A stretch of 64,000 bases of DNA from Jannaschia marina. Lineage in GTDB: Bacteria; Pseudomonadota; Alphaproteobacteria; Rhodobacterales; Rhodobacteraceae. The DNA lies in the NCBI RefSeq assembly GCF_013404595.1, contig NZ_JABVAX010000003.1:124001-188000 (forward strand), in the 5' to 3' direction. The stretch's first letter is position 1, and each line of letters opens with the position of its first letter. The notes beneath the pieces are model-generated. The model did not search any database, was not told where the DNA came from, and saw only the letters and a program-made list of their open reading frames with translations. Below, one piece after another: positions 47,108 through 56,404 of this stretch. A program made the position numbers and the translations under genes.

Positions 47108-47185
47108 GGCCGGCCTCGCTCACAGGGCTTGCCTGACAGCTAGTCCCCGGAGGCGGGGGGTGCAACCGGGCGCGCGCCCCGCTGC

Positions 47186-48499
47186 CTATTCGTCGGTCGG
47201 CGTTTCGGCGGGAAGCGACAGTTCGGCCACGACGCGGGCGAGGTCCGAATCCCCGTCCAGATCGGCGACCTCGTAGCTCTCGACGACGGTGGCCGCGGTG
47301 ATTTCGGCGTTGGCGACCTGAGGGCCCGGGGCCACGGGGCCGTAGGTCTGTCCGGCGACGGACATGTAGATCGCACCCGAATTGCCCGTCCGCAGGGTCG
47401 CGGGGGCTTCGGCGACGGGAACCTCATAGGTCTCGCCCGGCTCCAGCACCTTCTCGAAGAGCGTGTCGCCCTCGGCCGAGCGAACCCGGACCCAGGCGGA
47501 GCGCACGGCCACGAGGACGACGGCGTCCGGAGCCTCGGCCAGTACGCGCGGTGTGCTGGGGGCCGGGATTTCGCCCGGCGTGGCATTGCCGAGCGCCTCG
47601 GCGAGCGCGGTGTTGACGGAGGCGTTGATCGCTTCGGGATTGGCGTCGGGGCCCGAGAGACCCGCCGGTTCGGCGGAGGCGAGGGCCCCGAAGCTGCCGG
47701 GCGTGATCGTGGAGATCGGCGCGTCACGCGCCGTCAGGATGGGAGCGTCGAGGGCCTGGGGCCGGTAGAGCCGCGCCAGCGCGTCCTGGGAGGGGGCGGA
47801 GACGCCGGTGGTCTCTGGGGCCTCGAGCTGCGGGGTGTTGGGCTGGAGCGGATCGAGCTCGGCCACGAGCTCGGGCTCCTGCTCGACGGGGGCGACCTGC
47901 ACGCGCTGGATCTCCTGAACGACGGTCCAGCCGCCGTAGCCCAGCCCCGCGACGAGCGCGACGAGGACCGCGATCGAGCCGAGAGCTCCGGGCTCGAAGC
48001 CCGCGAAGACGGGCGTGGCTTTGTTGGCGAAGGGATTGCCGGCCCCGAGGATCGGGTCGACGGGCTGAACCGGGGCCTTCGCCGCCTTCTGCGCGCCGCG
48101 CCCGATGGCGAGGCCGCGGGCCTTGGGCACCGGCTGATCGAACATCGCCTTCCGGCGCGAGGCCTCGGATTCCATCGGCTTGAGCGCGGAGAAGCCCCCG
48201 AACCCTGATTCCTCGCAGAAGCGGGCGAAGACGATCTCGGGGTCCATTTCGAGGTAGCGGGCGTAGCTGCGGACATAGCCGGCAACGAAGCTGAGCGAGT
48301 CGAACGCCGAGAGGTCGGCGTTTTCGATGGCGGCGATATAGCTGGCCTTGATCCGCAGTTCGCGCTGAACGTCCATGAGCGACTTGCCGAGTGTGGCCCG
48401 TTCGCCGCGCATCTCATCCCCGAGGCGCATCTCGTAGCTGTCGTAACCGCGGTCCGGGTTCTCGACCTTCGATAGGAATTTCGACTTCCGGCCAAACAT
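47186..48499 (-). CDS. RodZ-like helix-turn-helix membrane protein (DUF4115)
   Basis: A 437-residue bitopic protein related to the cytoskeletal factor RodZ. Residues of about 22-98 form the cytoplasmic HTH_25 domain (EMRLGDEMRGERATLGKSLM, SYIAAIENADLSAFDSLSFV). The membrane helix is at about 172-191 (ALGSIAVLVALVAGLGYGGW). A long Pro/Ala-rich periplasmic linker leads to a DUF4115 domain at about 325-390 (VVLVAVRSAWVRVRSAEGDT, EPGETYEVPV). In the related family the domain contacts MreB. The start MFGRKSKFLSK is typical of Rhodobacterales. It is followed by ispG. Confidence 0.88.
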   Translation of the reverse strand: MFGRKSKFLSKVENPDRGYDSYEMRLGDEMRGERATLGKSLMDVQRELRIKASYIAAIENADLSAFDSLSFVAGYVRSYARYLEMDPEIVFARFCEESGFGGFSALKPMESEASRRKAMFDQPVPKARGLAIGRGAQKAAKAPVQPVDPILGAGNPFANKATPVFAGFEPGALGSIAVLVALVAGLGYGGWTVVQEIQRVQVAPVEQEPELVAELDPLQPNTPQLEAPETTGVSAPSQDALARLYRPQALDAPILTARDAPISTITPGSFGALASAEPAGLSGPDANPEAINASVNTALAEALGNATPGEIPAPSTPRVLAEAPDAVVLVAVRSAWVRVRSAEGDTLFEKVLEPGETYEVPVAEAPATLRTGNSGAIYMSVAGQTYGPVAPGPQVANAEITAATVVESYEVADLDGDSDLARVVAELSLPAETPTDE

Positions 48500-48638
48500 G
48501 ATGGGCCTGCCCCTAAATCTCTGGACGCGCCTCTTTATCGTGCGCGTTTCCGATTGTGATTGTGGAAAACGACTCCCCATCGCTCCCCTACTGCCTGCCT
48601 TAGCGTAGCAGCAAAACGCTCACAATGCGAGAGAATGG

Positions 48639-49865
48639 TTACCCTGCGGCCTGGGCGCGATTTAGCGCACAATGCGACCAAAGGTCGTCCATCGCATGCA
48701 CGAGTGCATCTATCATGGGCGGTGTGTGAACCGGCGAGGGGGTGAAGCGCAGGCGCTCGGTGCCGCGCGGCACGGTCGGGAAGTTGATCGGCTGCACGTA
48801 GACGCCGTGGTCGGCGAGGAGGCGGTCGGAGATCATCTTGCACTTCACCGGATCGCCCACGTGAACGGGGACGATATGGCTGCCGTGGTCGATGATCGGC
48901 AGGCCGAGGCCGCGCAGGCGCAGCTTGAGCACGGTCGCGCGCTCCTGGTGCAGGTCGCGCAGGTTCTGGTCTGTTTTCAGGTGTTTGACGGAAGCGGCGG
49001 CCCCGGCGGCGATAGAGGGCGTGAGCGAGGTCGTGAAGATGAAACCCGGCGCGTAGGAGCGGACGGCGTCGCACATCCGCGCGGAGGCGGCGATATAGCC
49101 GCCCATGACGCCATAGGCCTTGGCGAGCGTGCCGTTGATGATGTCGATGCGGTGCATGAGGCGGTCGCGCTCTGCAACGCCGGCCCCGCGGGGTCCGTAC
49201 ATCCCGACGGCATGAACCTCGTCGATGTAGGTCAGCGCGCCGAATTCCTCGGCCAGATCGCAGATTTCGGCAATCGGGCCGAAATCCCCGTCCATGGAAT
49301 AAATCGATTCAAATGCGATCAATTTCGGGGCAGCCGGATCGTCCGCGGCAAGGAGTTCGCGCAAATGCGCCACATCGTTGTGCCGGAAGATTCGTTTCGC
49401 GCCCCCGTTGCGACGCACGCCTTCGATCATCGAGGCATGGTTGAGCGCGTCTGAATAGATGATGAGCCCCGGGAAGAGCTTGGGCAGGGTCGAGAGCGTG
49501 GCGTCGTTCGCGATATAGGCCGAGGTGAAGACGAGCGCGGCTTCCTTGCCGTGCAGGTCGGCGAGTTCGGCCTCGAGCGCCTTGTGGTAGACCGTGGTGC
49601 CCGAGATGTTGCGTGTTCCGCCCGATCCCGCGCCGGTCGCGTCGAGCGCCTCGTGCATGGCCGCAAGGACGACAGGATGCTGGCCCATGCCCAGATAGTC
49701 GTTTCCACACCAGACGGTGATGTCCTGCTCGGAGCCGTCGGCGCGCGTCCAGACCGCGTGGGGGAACTGCCCGCGACGACGTTCGATGTCGATGAAGGTG
49801 CGGTAGCGGCCTTCGTCGTGGAGCGCCTGGAGTGCCGTGTCGAGGGCGGCCGCGTAGTTCGTCAT
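48639..49865 (-). CDS. hemA: 5-aminolevulinate synthase
   Basis: This enzyme condenses glycine and succinyl-CoA to 5-aminolevulinate, the first step of haem and chlorophyll synthesis in alphaproteobacteria. It has 408 residues. Features are the start [40 protein letters not shown], the substrate loop [20 protein letters not shown], and [17 protein letters not shown]. The PLP lysine is Lys249 in [16 protein letters not shown], and [15 protein letters not shown] is near the end. Its promoter should lie in the 113-base gap upstream; no clear FNR box could be read there. Confidence 0.97.
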   Translation of the reverse strand: MTNYAAALDTALQALHDEGRYRTFIDIERRRGQFPHAVWTRADGSEQDITVWCGNDYLGMGQHPVVLAAMHEALDATGAGSGGTRNISGTTVYHKALEAELADLHGKEAALVFTSAYIANDATLSTLPKLFPGLIIYSDALNHASMIEGVRRNGGAKRIFRHNDVAHLRELLAADDPAAPKLIAFESIYSMDGDFGPIAEICDLAEEFGALTYIDEVHAVGMYGPRGAGVAERDRLMHRIDIINGTLAKAYGVMGGYIAASARMCDAVRSYAPGFIFTTSLTPSIAAGAAASVKHLKTDQNLRDLHQERATVLKLRLRGLGLPIIDHGSHIVPVHVGDPVKCKMISDRLLADHGVYVQPINFPTVPRGTERLRFTPSPVHTPPMIDALVHAMDDLWSHCALNRAQAAG

Positions 49866-49978
49866 GGTCTCTCTCTCGTCAGGGCTGCCGGAGGGCGGGT
49901 GGACCCGTTCGTCCCGGCGCTTCGGGGCAGATAGCCCCGGAGTTGGAATAAATCCAGAATACAGATTGTCGCAAACCC

Positions 49979-50536
49979 TCAACGGCTCACGGCGACCTCA
50001 CAATCGCTTGCACCGCCCGCGGCGCAGGTGGCGATGGCGGCCTGGGGGCCGTCGCCCAGACCCCAGGCCCCGGTGCTGCGGCTGATGGCGAGGGCGGCGT
50101 TCTGGCCCGCGCGGCGGAAATCGCGACCCGCGACCGCCTTCGACGCATCCTGGTTCAGCGTGAAGGAGCGGCCGGCCTCGTATCCGCGCGGCAGGATTTC
50201 GGCCACGACGACGCAGCCCTGGCCACAGGCGGCGACGGCCGCGGCGCGGGCCGCGTCGATCGAGTGGAAGTTGAACGCCCCGCGCGTGCGCTCCGACTGC
50301 AGCCCCTCGGAGGGATGCGCCGCCATTGCTCCGTAGTACTTGAGCTGCGCCACGCCGGGCAGCGCGCGCAGCGTGCCGATATCGGCCTCGCTCAGGAAAG
50401 GGTGCGCGGTGATGGCGACCTGCACGCTGCGGGTGCCGAACAGCTGGGCCTTGGCCGCGTCCTGATCGAGGGCCTCTTGTGCGGAGGCGGGCAGCGCGAG
50501 GCTGAGGGCGAGGGCGGCAAGCGGCAGGCGCGGCAT
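49979..50536 (-). CDS. Secreted DUF4189-like protein next to hemA
   Basis: A 185-residue protein with a Sec signal peptide ([20 protein letters not shown], cleavage near residue 20). The mature part appears to hold repeat-like units: [20 protein letters not shown] with [13 protein letters not shown], then [20 protein letters not shown] with [10 protein letters not shown]. Paired cysteines near AACGQGC and [11 protein letters not shown] fit DUF4189-type domains. Homologues beside hemA are sometimes labelled as an aminolevulinate synthase, which the sequence does not support. It lies upstream of hemA on the same strand with a 113-base gap. Confidence 0.7.
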   Translation of the reverse strand: MPRLPLAALALSLALPASAQEALDQDAAKAQLFGTRSVQVAITAHPFLSEADIGTLRALPGVAQLKYYGAMAAHPSEGLQSERTRGAFNFHSIDAARAAAVAACGQGCVVVAEILPRGYEAGRSFTLNQDASKAVAGRDFRRAGQNAALAISRSTGAWGLGDGPQAAIATCAAGGASDCEVAVSR

Positions 50537-50689
50537 CGGGGTCTCCGTCTGGTTGTTTCCCTGACCTAGACCGTCCCGGCGCGCTTGCCCAGATCCGCGT
50601 GGGCTTTTGGCTGTGCGCGAGGCTGGACACCGACACGTTGCGCGCTCACGCTGAAAGCGTGACACCTGCCGATCCTCCCGGAGCCCCCA

Positions 50690-52072
50690 ATGACCGACCC
50701 GATCCCCGCCATCCTCACCCGCATCGACGACGACCTGCCGCAGGCGCTGGAGCGCCTGATGGAGCTTCTGCGAATCCCGTCCATTTCGACCGACCCGGCG
50801 AATGCGGAAGACTGCGACACCGCCGCCGACTGGCTTGTGGCGGAGCTGTCGCATCTGGGGTTCGAGGCCTCCAAGCGCACGACGACGGGCCATCCGATGG
50901 TCGTGGCGCACGGCGGGCAGGGGGCGCGGCACGTACTGTTCTACGGCCACTACGACGTGCAGCCGGTCGATCCGCTTTCCCACTGGCACCGCGATCCCTT
51001 CGACCCGGCCATCGAGGAGACGCCACAGGGCCGGGTGATCCGGGCGCGCGGGGCCTCGGATGACAAGGGTCAGCTGATGACCTTTCTCGAGGCCTGCCGG
51101 CAATGGAAGGCCGAAACGGGCGAGCTACCGTGCCGCGTCACCGTGCTCTTCGAGGGGGAGGAGGAATCGGGGTCGCCGTCGCTTATCCCCTTCCTCGAGG
51201 CAAACGCCGAGGAGCTGCGCGCCGAGGTCGCCTTCATCTGCGACAGCGGGCTCTTCGACGACCGGCTGCCGGCGATCATCACCACCCTGCGCGGGCTTCT
51301 GGGGGAGGAGCTGACGATCACCGGACCCGACCGCGACCTGCATTCGGGGATCTATGGCGGTCCGGCGATCAACCCGGCCCGCGTGCTGACCCGCATTCTG
51401 GGCGAGATGCACGACGCGCAGGGCAGGGTGACCATTCCCGGCTTCTACGACGGCGTGGGCGAGCCGGGGGCCGAGACCAAGAGCGCCTGGGACCGGCTCG
51501 GCTTCTCGACCGAGGCGTTCCTGGGCGAGGTCGGCCTGTCGCATCCGGCGGGCGAGGCGGGGCGCTCGGGGCTGGAGATGCTCTGGTCGCGGCCGACGGC
51601 CGAGATCAACGGCATCACCTCGGGCTACACCGGCGACGGATTCAAGACGGTGCTGCCGGCAGAAGCCTCGGCCAAGGTGAGCTTCCGCCTCGTCGGGGGG
51701 CAGGACCCGGATCGTTTGCGCGGCGCCTTCCGCGACTGGGTGATCGCGCAACTGCCGCCCGATTGCCACGTCACCTTCACCGGCCACGGCGCGGCCCCGG
51801 CCGCCCGGATGCACACCGACAGCCCGATCTTCGCGGCCACCGAGGCGGCACTGGCCGAGGAATGGGGCGAGAGCGCGGGCCAGATCGGGGCCGGTGGCTC
51901 GATTCCGATTGCGGGGTATTTCCAGACGATCCTCGGGATGGAGTCGCTTCTGACGGGCTTCGCGCGGGACGACGATGCGATCCACTCGCCGAACGAGAAA
52001 TACGACGTCGAGAGCTTCCACAAGGGCGTGCGCAGCTGGGCGCGTGTGCTCGGGCGAATTGCAGATGCCTGA
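50690..52072 (+). CDS. M20 family metallopeptidase (dipeptidase type)
   Basis: A di-zinc peptidase of 460 residues. The first ligand motif is VLFYGHYDVQPVDPLSHWHR, the bridging aspartate and catalytic glutamate follow in RGASDDKGQLMTFLEA and LFEGEEESGSPSLIPFLEAN, and the dimerisation domain contains LHSGIYGGPAINPARVLTRI. The last metal ligand is in DDAIHSPNEKYDVESFHKG. It belongs to the subgroup of cytosolic non-specific dipeptidases. It stands alone and diverges from the DUF4189-like gene. Confidence 0.93.
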   Translation: MTDPIPAILTRIDDDLPQALERLMELLRIPSISTDPANAEDCDTAADWLVAELSHLGFEASKRTTTGHPMVVAHGGQGARHVLFYGHYDVQPVDPLSHWHRDPFDPAIEETPQGRVIRARGASDDKGQLMTFLEACRQWKAETGELPCRVTVLFEGEEESGSPSLIPFLEANAEELRAEVAFICDSGLFDDRLPAIITTLRGLLGEELTITGPDRDLHSGIYGGPAINPARVLTRILGEMHDAQGRVTIPGFYDGVGEPGAETKSAWDRLGFSTEAFLGEVGLSHPAGEAGRSGLEMLWSRPTAEINGITSGYTGDGFKTVLPAEASAKVSFRLVGGQDPDRLRGAFRDWVIAQLPPDCHVTFTGHGAAPAARMHTDSPIFAATEAALAEEWGESAGQIGAGGSIPIAGYFQTILGMESLLTGFARDDDAIHSPNEKYDVESFHKGVRSWARVLGRIADA

Positions 52073-52080
52073 AAACTGGC

Positions 52081-52112
52081 GGCCCCCGCCCGGATCGATC
52101 CGGGCGAGGGCC
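52081..52112 (+). terminator. Hairpin after the M20 peptidase gene
   Basis: A near-perfect inverted repeat, GGCCCCCGCCCGGATC/GATCCGGGCGAGGGCC, begins nine bases after the stop. It lacks a T-run, so it may be a weak terminator or an mRNA-end stabiliser. Confidence 0.5.
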
Positions 52113-52173
52113 ACCGTGCCGCAACGCACCTGAGGCGCGGGGTCATGCCCCGCGAAACGGAGAGTTGCGAGAG

Positions 52174-52205
52174 GGCGCGCCCCGGCGGGGGAGGCGGGGC
52201 GCGCC
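52174..52205 (-). terminator. Hairpin after the first QDG-repeat gene
   Basis: Stem GGCGCGCCCC/GGGGCGCGCC with a 12-base loop, eight bases beyond the stop of the small secreted protein gene. No T-run follows. Confidence 0.5.
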
Positions 52206-52212
52206 GAAGGGT

Positions 52213-52554
52213 TTACTCGTCCTCGGCGCTCGCCGCGGCGATGTCCGAGAAGATGGCAGCCGCGCGGGACGGCGTGCCGTCGTAGAGCGTCGCGCCGTTG
52301 AGGCCGCGGATACCGTCCTGGCTGTCGGCGTTGCGGTTGAAGACGCGGTAGGCCTCGAGGTTCTGGCCCGAGCGGGTCGAGACCGCGGCCCCGGCCCCCG
52401 TCTTCAGGACGCGCACGCCATCCTGGCTGTCGGCGGTCTGGTTGAAGTGCGCGATGGCGGCGGCGGAGCCGGCAGCGACGTCGGCCGTGGCGGGCGCGGC
52501 GAGGCTCAGCGCGACGAGGGTGGAGGCGGCGATGGCTTTGATCTTGAGGGTCAT
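52213..52554 (-). CDS. Small secreted protein with two FN...QDG repeats (copy A)
   Basis: A 113-residue protein with a Sec signal peptide (residues 1-24, SLAAPATADVAAG). The mature part holds two copies of one motif: AIAHFNQTADSQDGVRVLK and RVFNRNADSQDGIRGLNGAT. The C-terminus, LYDGTPSRAAAIFSDIAAAS, ends in SAEDE. No known domain was recognised and there are no cysteines. A paralogue lies at 56.4 kb with the same layout, shared upstream sequence and a shared leader hairpin. SD-like GGACC precedes the ATG. A periplasmic or exported peptide of unknown role. Confidence 0.82.
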   Translation of the reverse strand: MTLKIKAIAASTLVALSLAAPATADVAAGSAAAIAHFNQTADSQDGVRVLKTGAGAAVSTRSGQNLEAYRVFNRNADSQDGIRGLNGATLYDGTPSRAAAIFSDIAAASAEDE

Positions 52555-52572
52555 GTCTTCGGTCCTTTGTTC

Positions 52573-52596
52573 GGAGCCCGGTGGTTGCGGCGGGCC
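52573..52596 (-). promoter_or_regulatory. Conserved leader hairpin, copy A
   Basis: On the minus strand, stem GCCCG/CGGGC closes the ten-base loop CCGCAACCAC. It lies about 20-45 bases before the start codon of the small secreted protein, between the start and the conserved upstream blocks. Copy B has the same loop on a different stem (GGACCC/GGGTCC), which suggests selection for the RNA structure. Possible roles are translational control or RNA stability. Confidence 0.55.
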
Positions 52597-52660
52597 TTCA
52601 GGGGTGCGGTCGCTCTGTGCGATCCGGTGATGCCGCTGATATGCGGGTGCAGAACCTTAC

Positions 52661-52754
52661 CCTCAATGAACGAAGTCGTGAGATTTGCGAGATTTCAGTT
52701 CATCTGCGCACATCAAAACGACAGGCGCGCACCGCCCTCACGTCTCGTGATCGC
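52661..52754 (-). promoter_or_regulatory. Conserved upstream blocks, copy A
   Basis: Two blocks match the region before the paralogue at 56.4 kb. One at 52661-52694 reads CTCACGACTTCGTTCATTGA on the minus strand. The other at 52729-52754 reads ACGAGACGTGAGGGCGGTGC. They are 68 bases apart here and 69 in copy B, and 107 against 110 bases from the start codon. They likely contain the promoter and a regulator site. Confidence 0.6.
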
Positions 52755-52787
52755 ATGAACACCGGCGCGTGAAGAAAGGGCCCGATT

Positions 52788-53156
52788 TCAGCGCCCGGAG
52801 CGGGTGGGTTCAGCACCGGCCACCGCAAGCGCGAGGCAGCCGCCCGCGATGGCCCAGTTCTTGACGAAGATCGACATCTGCCATGGATCCGAGGGGATCA
52901 GGTGGAAGACACTCGTGACCGCGCAATAGGCGGCGAGGGCGAGTGCCACCGGGGCGACGCGCCAGTTCGCGAGCAGTGCGAGCGCTGTGGCGGCGTTGAA
53001 GGCAAGCGCCGGCCAGACGAGGACGCCGGGCAATCCCGCCCCCTCGAGAAGGGCCTGTGCCGCTTCGGGATTGACCGCCTTCTGAACCGCTCCGGCCGCA
53101 AAGAGCGCGGCGATCAGGATGCGCGCGCCCAGAAGGGCCGGGCCGCGCCATGTCAC
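52788..53156 (-). CDS. DoxX-family membrane protein
   Basis: A 122-residue protein with four hydrophobic segments: LLGARILIAALFAAGAVQKA, VLVWPALAFNAATALALLAN, VALALAAYCAVTSVFHLIPS and WAIAGGCLALAVAGAEP. The pattern, including FHLIPSDPWQMSIFVKNWAI, matches DoxX/DoxD-like proteins linked to thiosulfate or redox metabolism in some bacteria. The GTG start overlaps the purD stop by three bases (GTGA). The role here is unknown; co-transcription with purD is likely. Confidence 0.83.
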   Translation of the reverse strand: MTWRGPALLGARILIAALFAAGAVQKAVNPEAAQALLEGAGLPGVLVWPALAFNAATALALLANWRVAPVALALAAYCAVTSVFHLIPSDPWQMSIFVKNWAIAGGCLALAVAGAEPTRSGR

Positions 53157-54412
53157 GATAGGGCGCGCCAGCCGATGTCGCGGCGACAGAAGCCGTCTTC
53201 CCAATCGATCGCGTCGACCATCGCGTAGGCACGGGTCTGCGCCTCGGCCAGCGCGTCGCCACGGGCGGTGACACCGAGGACGCGACCGCCGGCGGCGACC
53301 GTGCGGCCCTCGGCGCGCGCGGTCCCGGCGTGAAACACCATGTTGCGGCTGTCGCGGGGCAGGGCATCGAGGCCAGAGATCACGCTGCCCTTCTCATACG
53401 CCCCCGGATAACCGCGCGCGGCCATGACGACGCAGATCGCGTGATCCTCGGCCCAATGCACCTGCGCTGCGTCCAGCCGGCCCTCGGCGCAGGCGAGCAT
53501 CAGGTCGAGCGCCTGCCCGCCGAGCCGCATCATCAGACACTGGCATTCGGGATCGCCGAAGCGGACGTTGTATTCCACGAGGCTCGGTGCGCCGTCCTCG
53601 ATCATCAGCCCGACGAAGAGGACACCGCGCATGGGCGTGCCACGGCGCGCCATCTCGGCCATCGTCGGGCGCACGATCTCCTCCAGTGCGCGGGTCTCGA
53701 CCGCCGCCGTCATCACCGGCGCGGGCGAATAGGCCCCCATGCCGCCGGTGTTCGGCCCGGTGTCGCCGTCGCCGACGCGCTTGTGGTCCTGCGCGGTCCC
53801 GATGGGCAGGACGGTCTCGCCGTCGACGAGGCAGAAGAAGCTCGCCTCCTCGCCGCGCAGGAAATCCTCGATGACGACCTCCGCCGTCCCGTGGACGCCC
53901 GAGAAGATGTCGGTCAGCGCGCCTTCGGCCTCCTCGGGCGTCGCGGCGACGGTCACGCCCTTGCCCGCCGCGAGACCGTCGGCCTTGATGACGATGGGCA
54001 GCGGGCGGTCGGCGAGGTAGGCGCGCGCCGCGTCCAGATCGTCGAACCGGCCGTAGGCGGCGGTCGGGGCCCCGACGGCATCGCAGATTTCCTTGGTGAA
54101 GGCCTTCGAGGCCTCGAGTTTCGCGGCCGCGGCCGAGGGCCCGAAGACGGCGATCCCGGCGGCCGTCAGCGCATCCGAAACACCCGCGGCGAGCGGGGCC
54201 TCGGGGCCGACGATCACGAAGTCGATGCTCTCCTCGTCGGCGAAGCCCGCGACGGCCGCCCCGTCGAGGATGTCGAGCGCGGCGCACTCCGCGATCTGCG
54301 CGATGCCCGCGTTGCCCGGGGCGACGACGAGGCGGTCGCACTTCGGGTTCTGCTGCACCGCCCAGGCGAGGGCGTGTTCGCGCCCGCCGGACCCGAGGAT
54401 CAGGATGTTCAT
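53153..54412 (-). CDS. purD: Phosphoribosylamine-glycine ligase
   Basis: PurD ligates glycine to phosphoribosylamine in de novo purine synthesis. The 419-residue ATP-grasp protein starts MNILILGSGGREHALAWAVQ and has VVAPGNAGI, FVIVGPEAPLAAGVSDALTA, the ATP-grasp lysine in VIKADGLAAGKGVTVA, EEASFFCLVDGETVLPIGTA, the signature RFGDPECQCLM and GRVLGVTARGDALAEAQTRA. It heads the transcript that continues into the DoxX gene. Confidence 0.97.
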   Translation of the reverse strand: MNILILGSGGREHALAWAVQQNPKCDRLVVAPGNAGIAQIAECAALDILDGAAVAGFADEESIDFVIVGPEAPLAAGVSDALTAAGIAVFGPSAAAAKLEASKAFTKEICDAVGAPTAAYGRFDDLDAARAYLADRPLPIVIKADGLAAGKGVTVAATPEEAEGALTDIFSGVHGTAEVVIEDFLRGEEASFFCLVDGETVLPIGTAQDHKRVGDGDTGPNTGGMGAYSPAPVMTAAVETRALEEIVRPTMAEMARRGTPMRGVLFVGLMIEDGAPSLVEYNVRFGDPECQCLMMRLGGQALDLMLACAEGRLDAAQVHWAEDHAICVVMAARGYPGAYEKGSVISGLDALPRDSRNMVFHAGTARAEGRTVAAGGRVLGVTARGDALAEAQTRAYAMVDAIDWEDGFCRRDIGWRALS

Positions 54413-54544
54413 GTCGTGCCCCTGTTCTTGCCGCATCCGGGGTTTAGGGTCGCCGGGGGGCGAGAACAAGCGGCTGTCGGCCCGAGGTGGACCCCGGGGT
54501 GCCCGTGACGCGTTGAGGTGCGAGACCTGCAACGGGAGAAACCG

Positions 54545-54748
54545 ATGAAGTATTACGTCAACACGGAAACCCGCGACGACGGGAGCCACGTGATGCACGC
54601 CGAGAGCTGCCAGTTCCTCCCGAACGACGACAAGCGCAAGGCGCTCGGCGAGGCGGCGCAGTGCGACACCGCGCTCGGCCGCGCGCAGGACGCCTTCGAC
54701 AGCGTGATCGCCTGCAGCACCTGCTGCTCGGACTGCGGCGACGGCTGA
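54545..54748 (+). CDS. Small cysteine-rich conserved protein
   Basis: A 67-residue soluble protein. It starts MKYYVNTETRDDGSHVMHAE, has a first cysteine in AESCQFLPNDDKR, and ends in a cluster SVIACSTCCSDCGDG with four cysteines in seven residues. The arrangement C-x(n)-C-x2-C-C-x2-C could bind zinc or an iron-sulfur cluster. GGGAG lies upstream of the ATG. It lies 37 bases before xseA on the same strand, which may imply co-transcription. No family assignment was possible. Confidence 0.75.
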   Translation: MKYYVNTETRDDGSHVMHAESCQFLPNDDKRKALGEAAQCDTALGRAQDAFDSVIACSTCCSDCGDG

Positions 54749-54784
54749 CTGGCGGGCCGTGGCGGCGGCGGCTAGAAGTGGGGC

Positions 54785-56347
54785 ATGGACGATCTGATCG
54801 ACGAGCCGAGCCCCCGCCGCAACGAGGCCGAATACACCGTCTCCGAGATTTCGGGCGCGGTGAAGCGCACGCTGGAGGACCGCTTCGGCCGGGTCCGTGT
54901 GAAGGGAGAGATCGGGCGTATCTTTCGCGCCCGCTCCGGGCATCTCTACTACGACATCAAGGACGATCGGAACGTTCTCGCCTGCACGACCTGGAAAGGG
55001 CAGATCGCCCAGCTCTCGGTCGAGCCGGAGGAGGGGATGGAAGTCGTCGTGACCGGCAAGCTCTCGGCCTTCGGCGCACAGTCGAAATACAACCTCAACG
55101 TCGACGCGATGGAGGTCGCCGGGGCCGGCGCGCTCATGGCGATGCTCGAGAAACGGCGCGCGGCGCTCGCCGCCGAGGGTCTCTTCGAGCCGTCGCGCAA
55201 GAAGGCGCTGCCGTTCCTCCCGCGGGTGATCGGCGTCGTGACCTCGCCGCAGGGGGCCGTCATCCGCGACATCCTGCATCGCCTGCGCGACCGCTTCCCG
55301 TCAAAGGTGCTGATCTGGCCCGTCGCGGTCCAGGGCAAGGCGAGCGCGCCTGAGGTCGCCAACGCGATCCGGGGGTTCAATGCGCTGACGCCGGGTGGCG
55401 CGCTGCCGCGGCCGGATCTCCTGATCGTGGCGCGGGGCGGCGGGTCGATCGAGGATCTCTGGGGCTTCAACGAGGAGATCGTCGTGCGCGCCGCCGCCGA
55501 CAGCGCGATCCCCCTCATCTCGGCCGTGGGGCACGAAACGGATACGACGCTCATCGACCATGCCGCCGACCGCCGTGCGCCCACGCCCACCGCGGCGGCC
55601 GAGATGGCGGTGCCGGTACGGCTCGACCTGATGGCGCACGTGGATCAGCTGGGCCTGCGTCAGGCCCGTGCCGCGCGGGCGCTCGTGGCGGGCAAGGGGC
55701 AGCGGCTCGCCGATCTGTCACGCGGGCTGCCGCGGGCGGATGCGGTGCTGGCCGGTCCGCGGCAGCGGCTTGATCTCGCGGCGGAACGCCTGCCGATGGC
55801 GCTGCGCAATCGCACCGGGCAGGCCCGGGTGCGGCTCTCGCGGCTGGAGGGACGGGTGACGCCTGGGGCACTCGGGGGGCGTCTCACTGAAGGGCGGCGT
55901 CGGCTAGCGGAGGCCGTGGTCCGGCTCGGGCCTGCGGTCGGCCGGGCGCTCGCGATGCGGGAGAGAGAGACGCGACGGCTGGCCGACCGTCTCCGCCCGG
56001 AACCGCTGGTGCGGGCCGTCGAGCGTGGACGCCGGGCCGCGCAAGCCGGTTTTGCGCAACTCGCACGCGGGGCCGGAGCGCGGCAGGGCCAACTCCGCAC
56101 GCGACTCGATGCGCTGGACCGTCTCCTGCAGAGCCTCAGTTTCGAGCGGACGCTCGATCGCGGCTACGTGCTGGTGCGGGGGCCGGACGACGCTGTGCTC
56201 GATCACGCGGGCGCGCAGGCCGCGGGGCGCGTGACGCTCGAGTTCGCGGGGCGCAAGCGGCTCGATGCGGTGACCGACGGTTCTGCCCCGCGCGGTGCCC
56301 GCAAGGGCCCGAAGGCGTCGCCGCCCGATCAGGGCAGCCTTTTCTGA
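54785..56347 (+). CDS. xseA: Exodeoxyribonuclease VII large subunit
   Basis: XseA with XseB degrades single-stranded DNA. The 520-residue protein has the N-terminal OB fold (YTVSEISGAVKRTLEDRFGR and VRVKGEIGRIFRARSGHLYY), the catalytic domain with VITSPQGA-like GVVTSPQGAVIRDILHRLRD, LIVARGGGSIEDLWGFNEE and AVGHETDTTLIDHAADRRAP, then a long helical arm and the C-terminal SFERTLDRGYVLVRGPDDAV. The small subunit gene xseB is not adjacent. Confidence 0.95.
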   Translation: MDDLIDEPSPRRNEAEYTVSEISGAVKRTLEDRFGRVRVKGEIGRIFRARSGHLYYDIKDDRNVLACTTWKGQIAQLSVEPEEGMEVVVTGKLSAFGAQSKYNLNVDAMEVAGAGALMAMLEKRRAALAAEGLFEPSRKKALPFLPRVIGVVTSPQGAVIRDILHRLRDRFPSKVLIWPVAVQGKASAPEVANAIRGFNALTPGGALPRPDLLIVARGGGSIEDLWGFNEEIVVRAAADSAIPLISAVGHETDTTLIDHAADRRAPTPTAAAEMAVPVRLDLMAHVDQLGLRQARAARALVAGKGQRLADLSRGLPRADAVLAGPRQRLDLAAERLPMALRNRTGQARVRLSRLEGRVTPGALGGRLTEGRRRLAEAVVRLGPAVGRALAMRERETRRLADRLRPEPLVRAVERGRRAAQAGFAQLARGAGARQGQLRTRLDALDRLLQSLSFERTLDRGYVLVRGPDDAVLDHAGAQAAGRVTLEFAGRKRLDAVTDGSAPRGARKGPKASPPDQGSLF

Positions 56348-56360
56348 CCCCTCGAAATGC

Positions 56361-56398
56361 GAACGACCCCGCCGGGGCGGGGCCGTTCAAGTTTTGAG
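56361..56398. terminator. Bidirectional terminator between xseA and copy B
   Basis: Stem GAACGACCCCGCC/GGCGGGGCCGTTC with one mismatch, followed on the plus strand by CAAGTTTTGAG. It lies between the convergent xseA and copy B of the small secreted gene. Confidence 0.75.
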
Positions 56399-56404
56399 TG
56401 CGGC

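Noticed and set aside
49866..49978. A possible FNR-type box upstream of hemA
   Set aside because: The best match (TTTGCGACAATCTG) lacks the TTGAT-N4-ATCAA symmetry, so no site was annotated.
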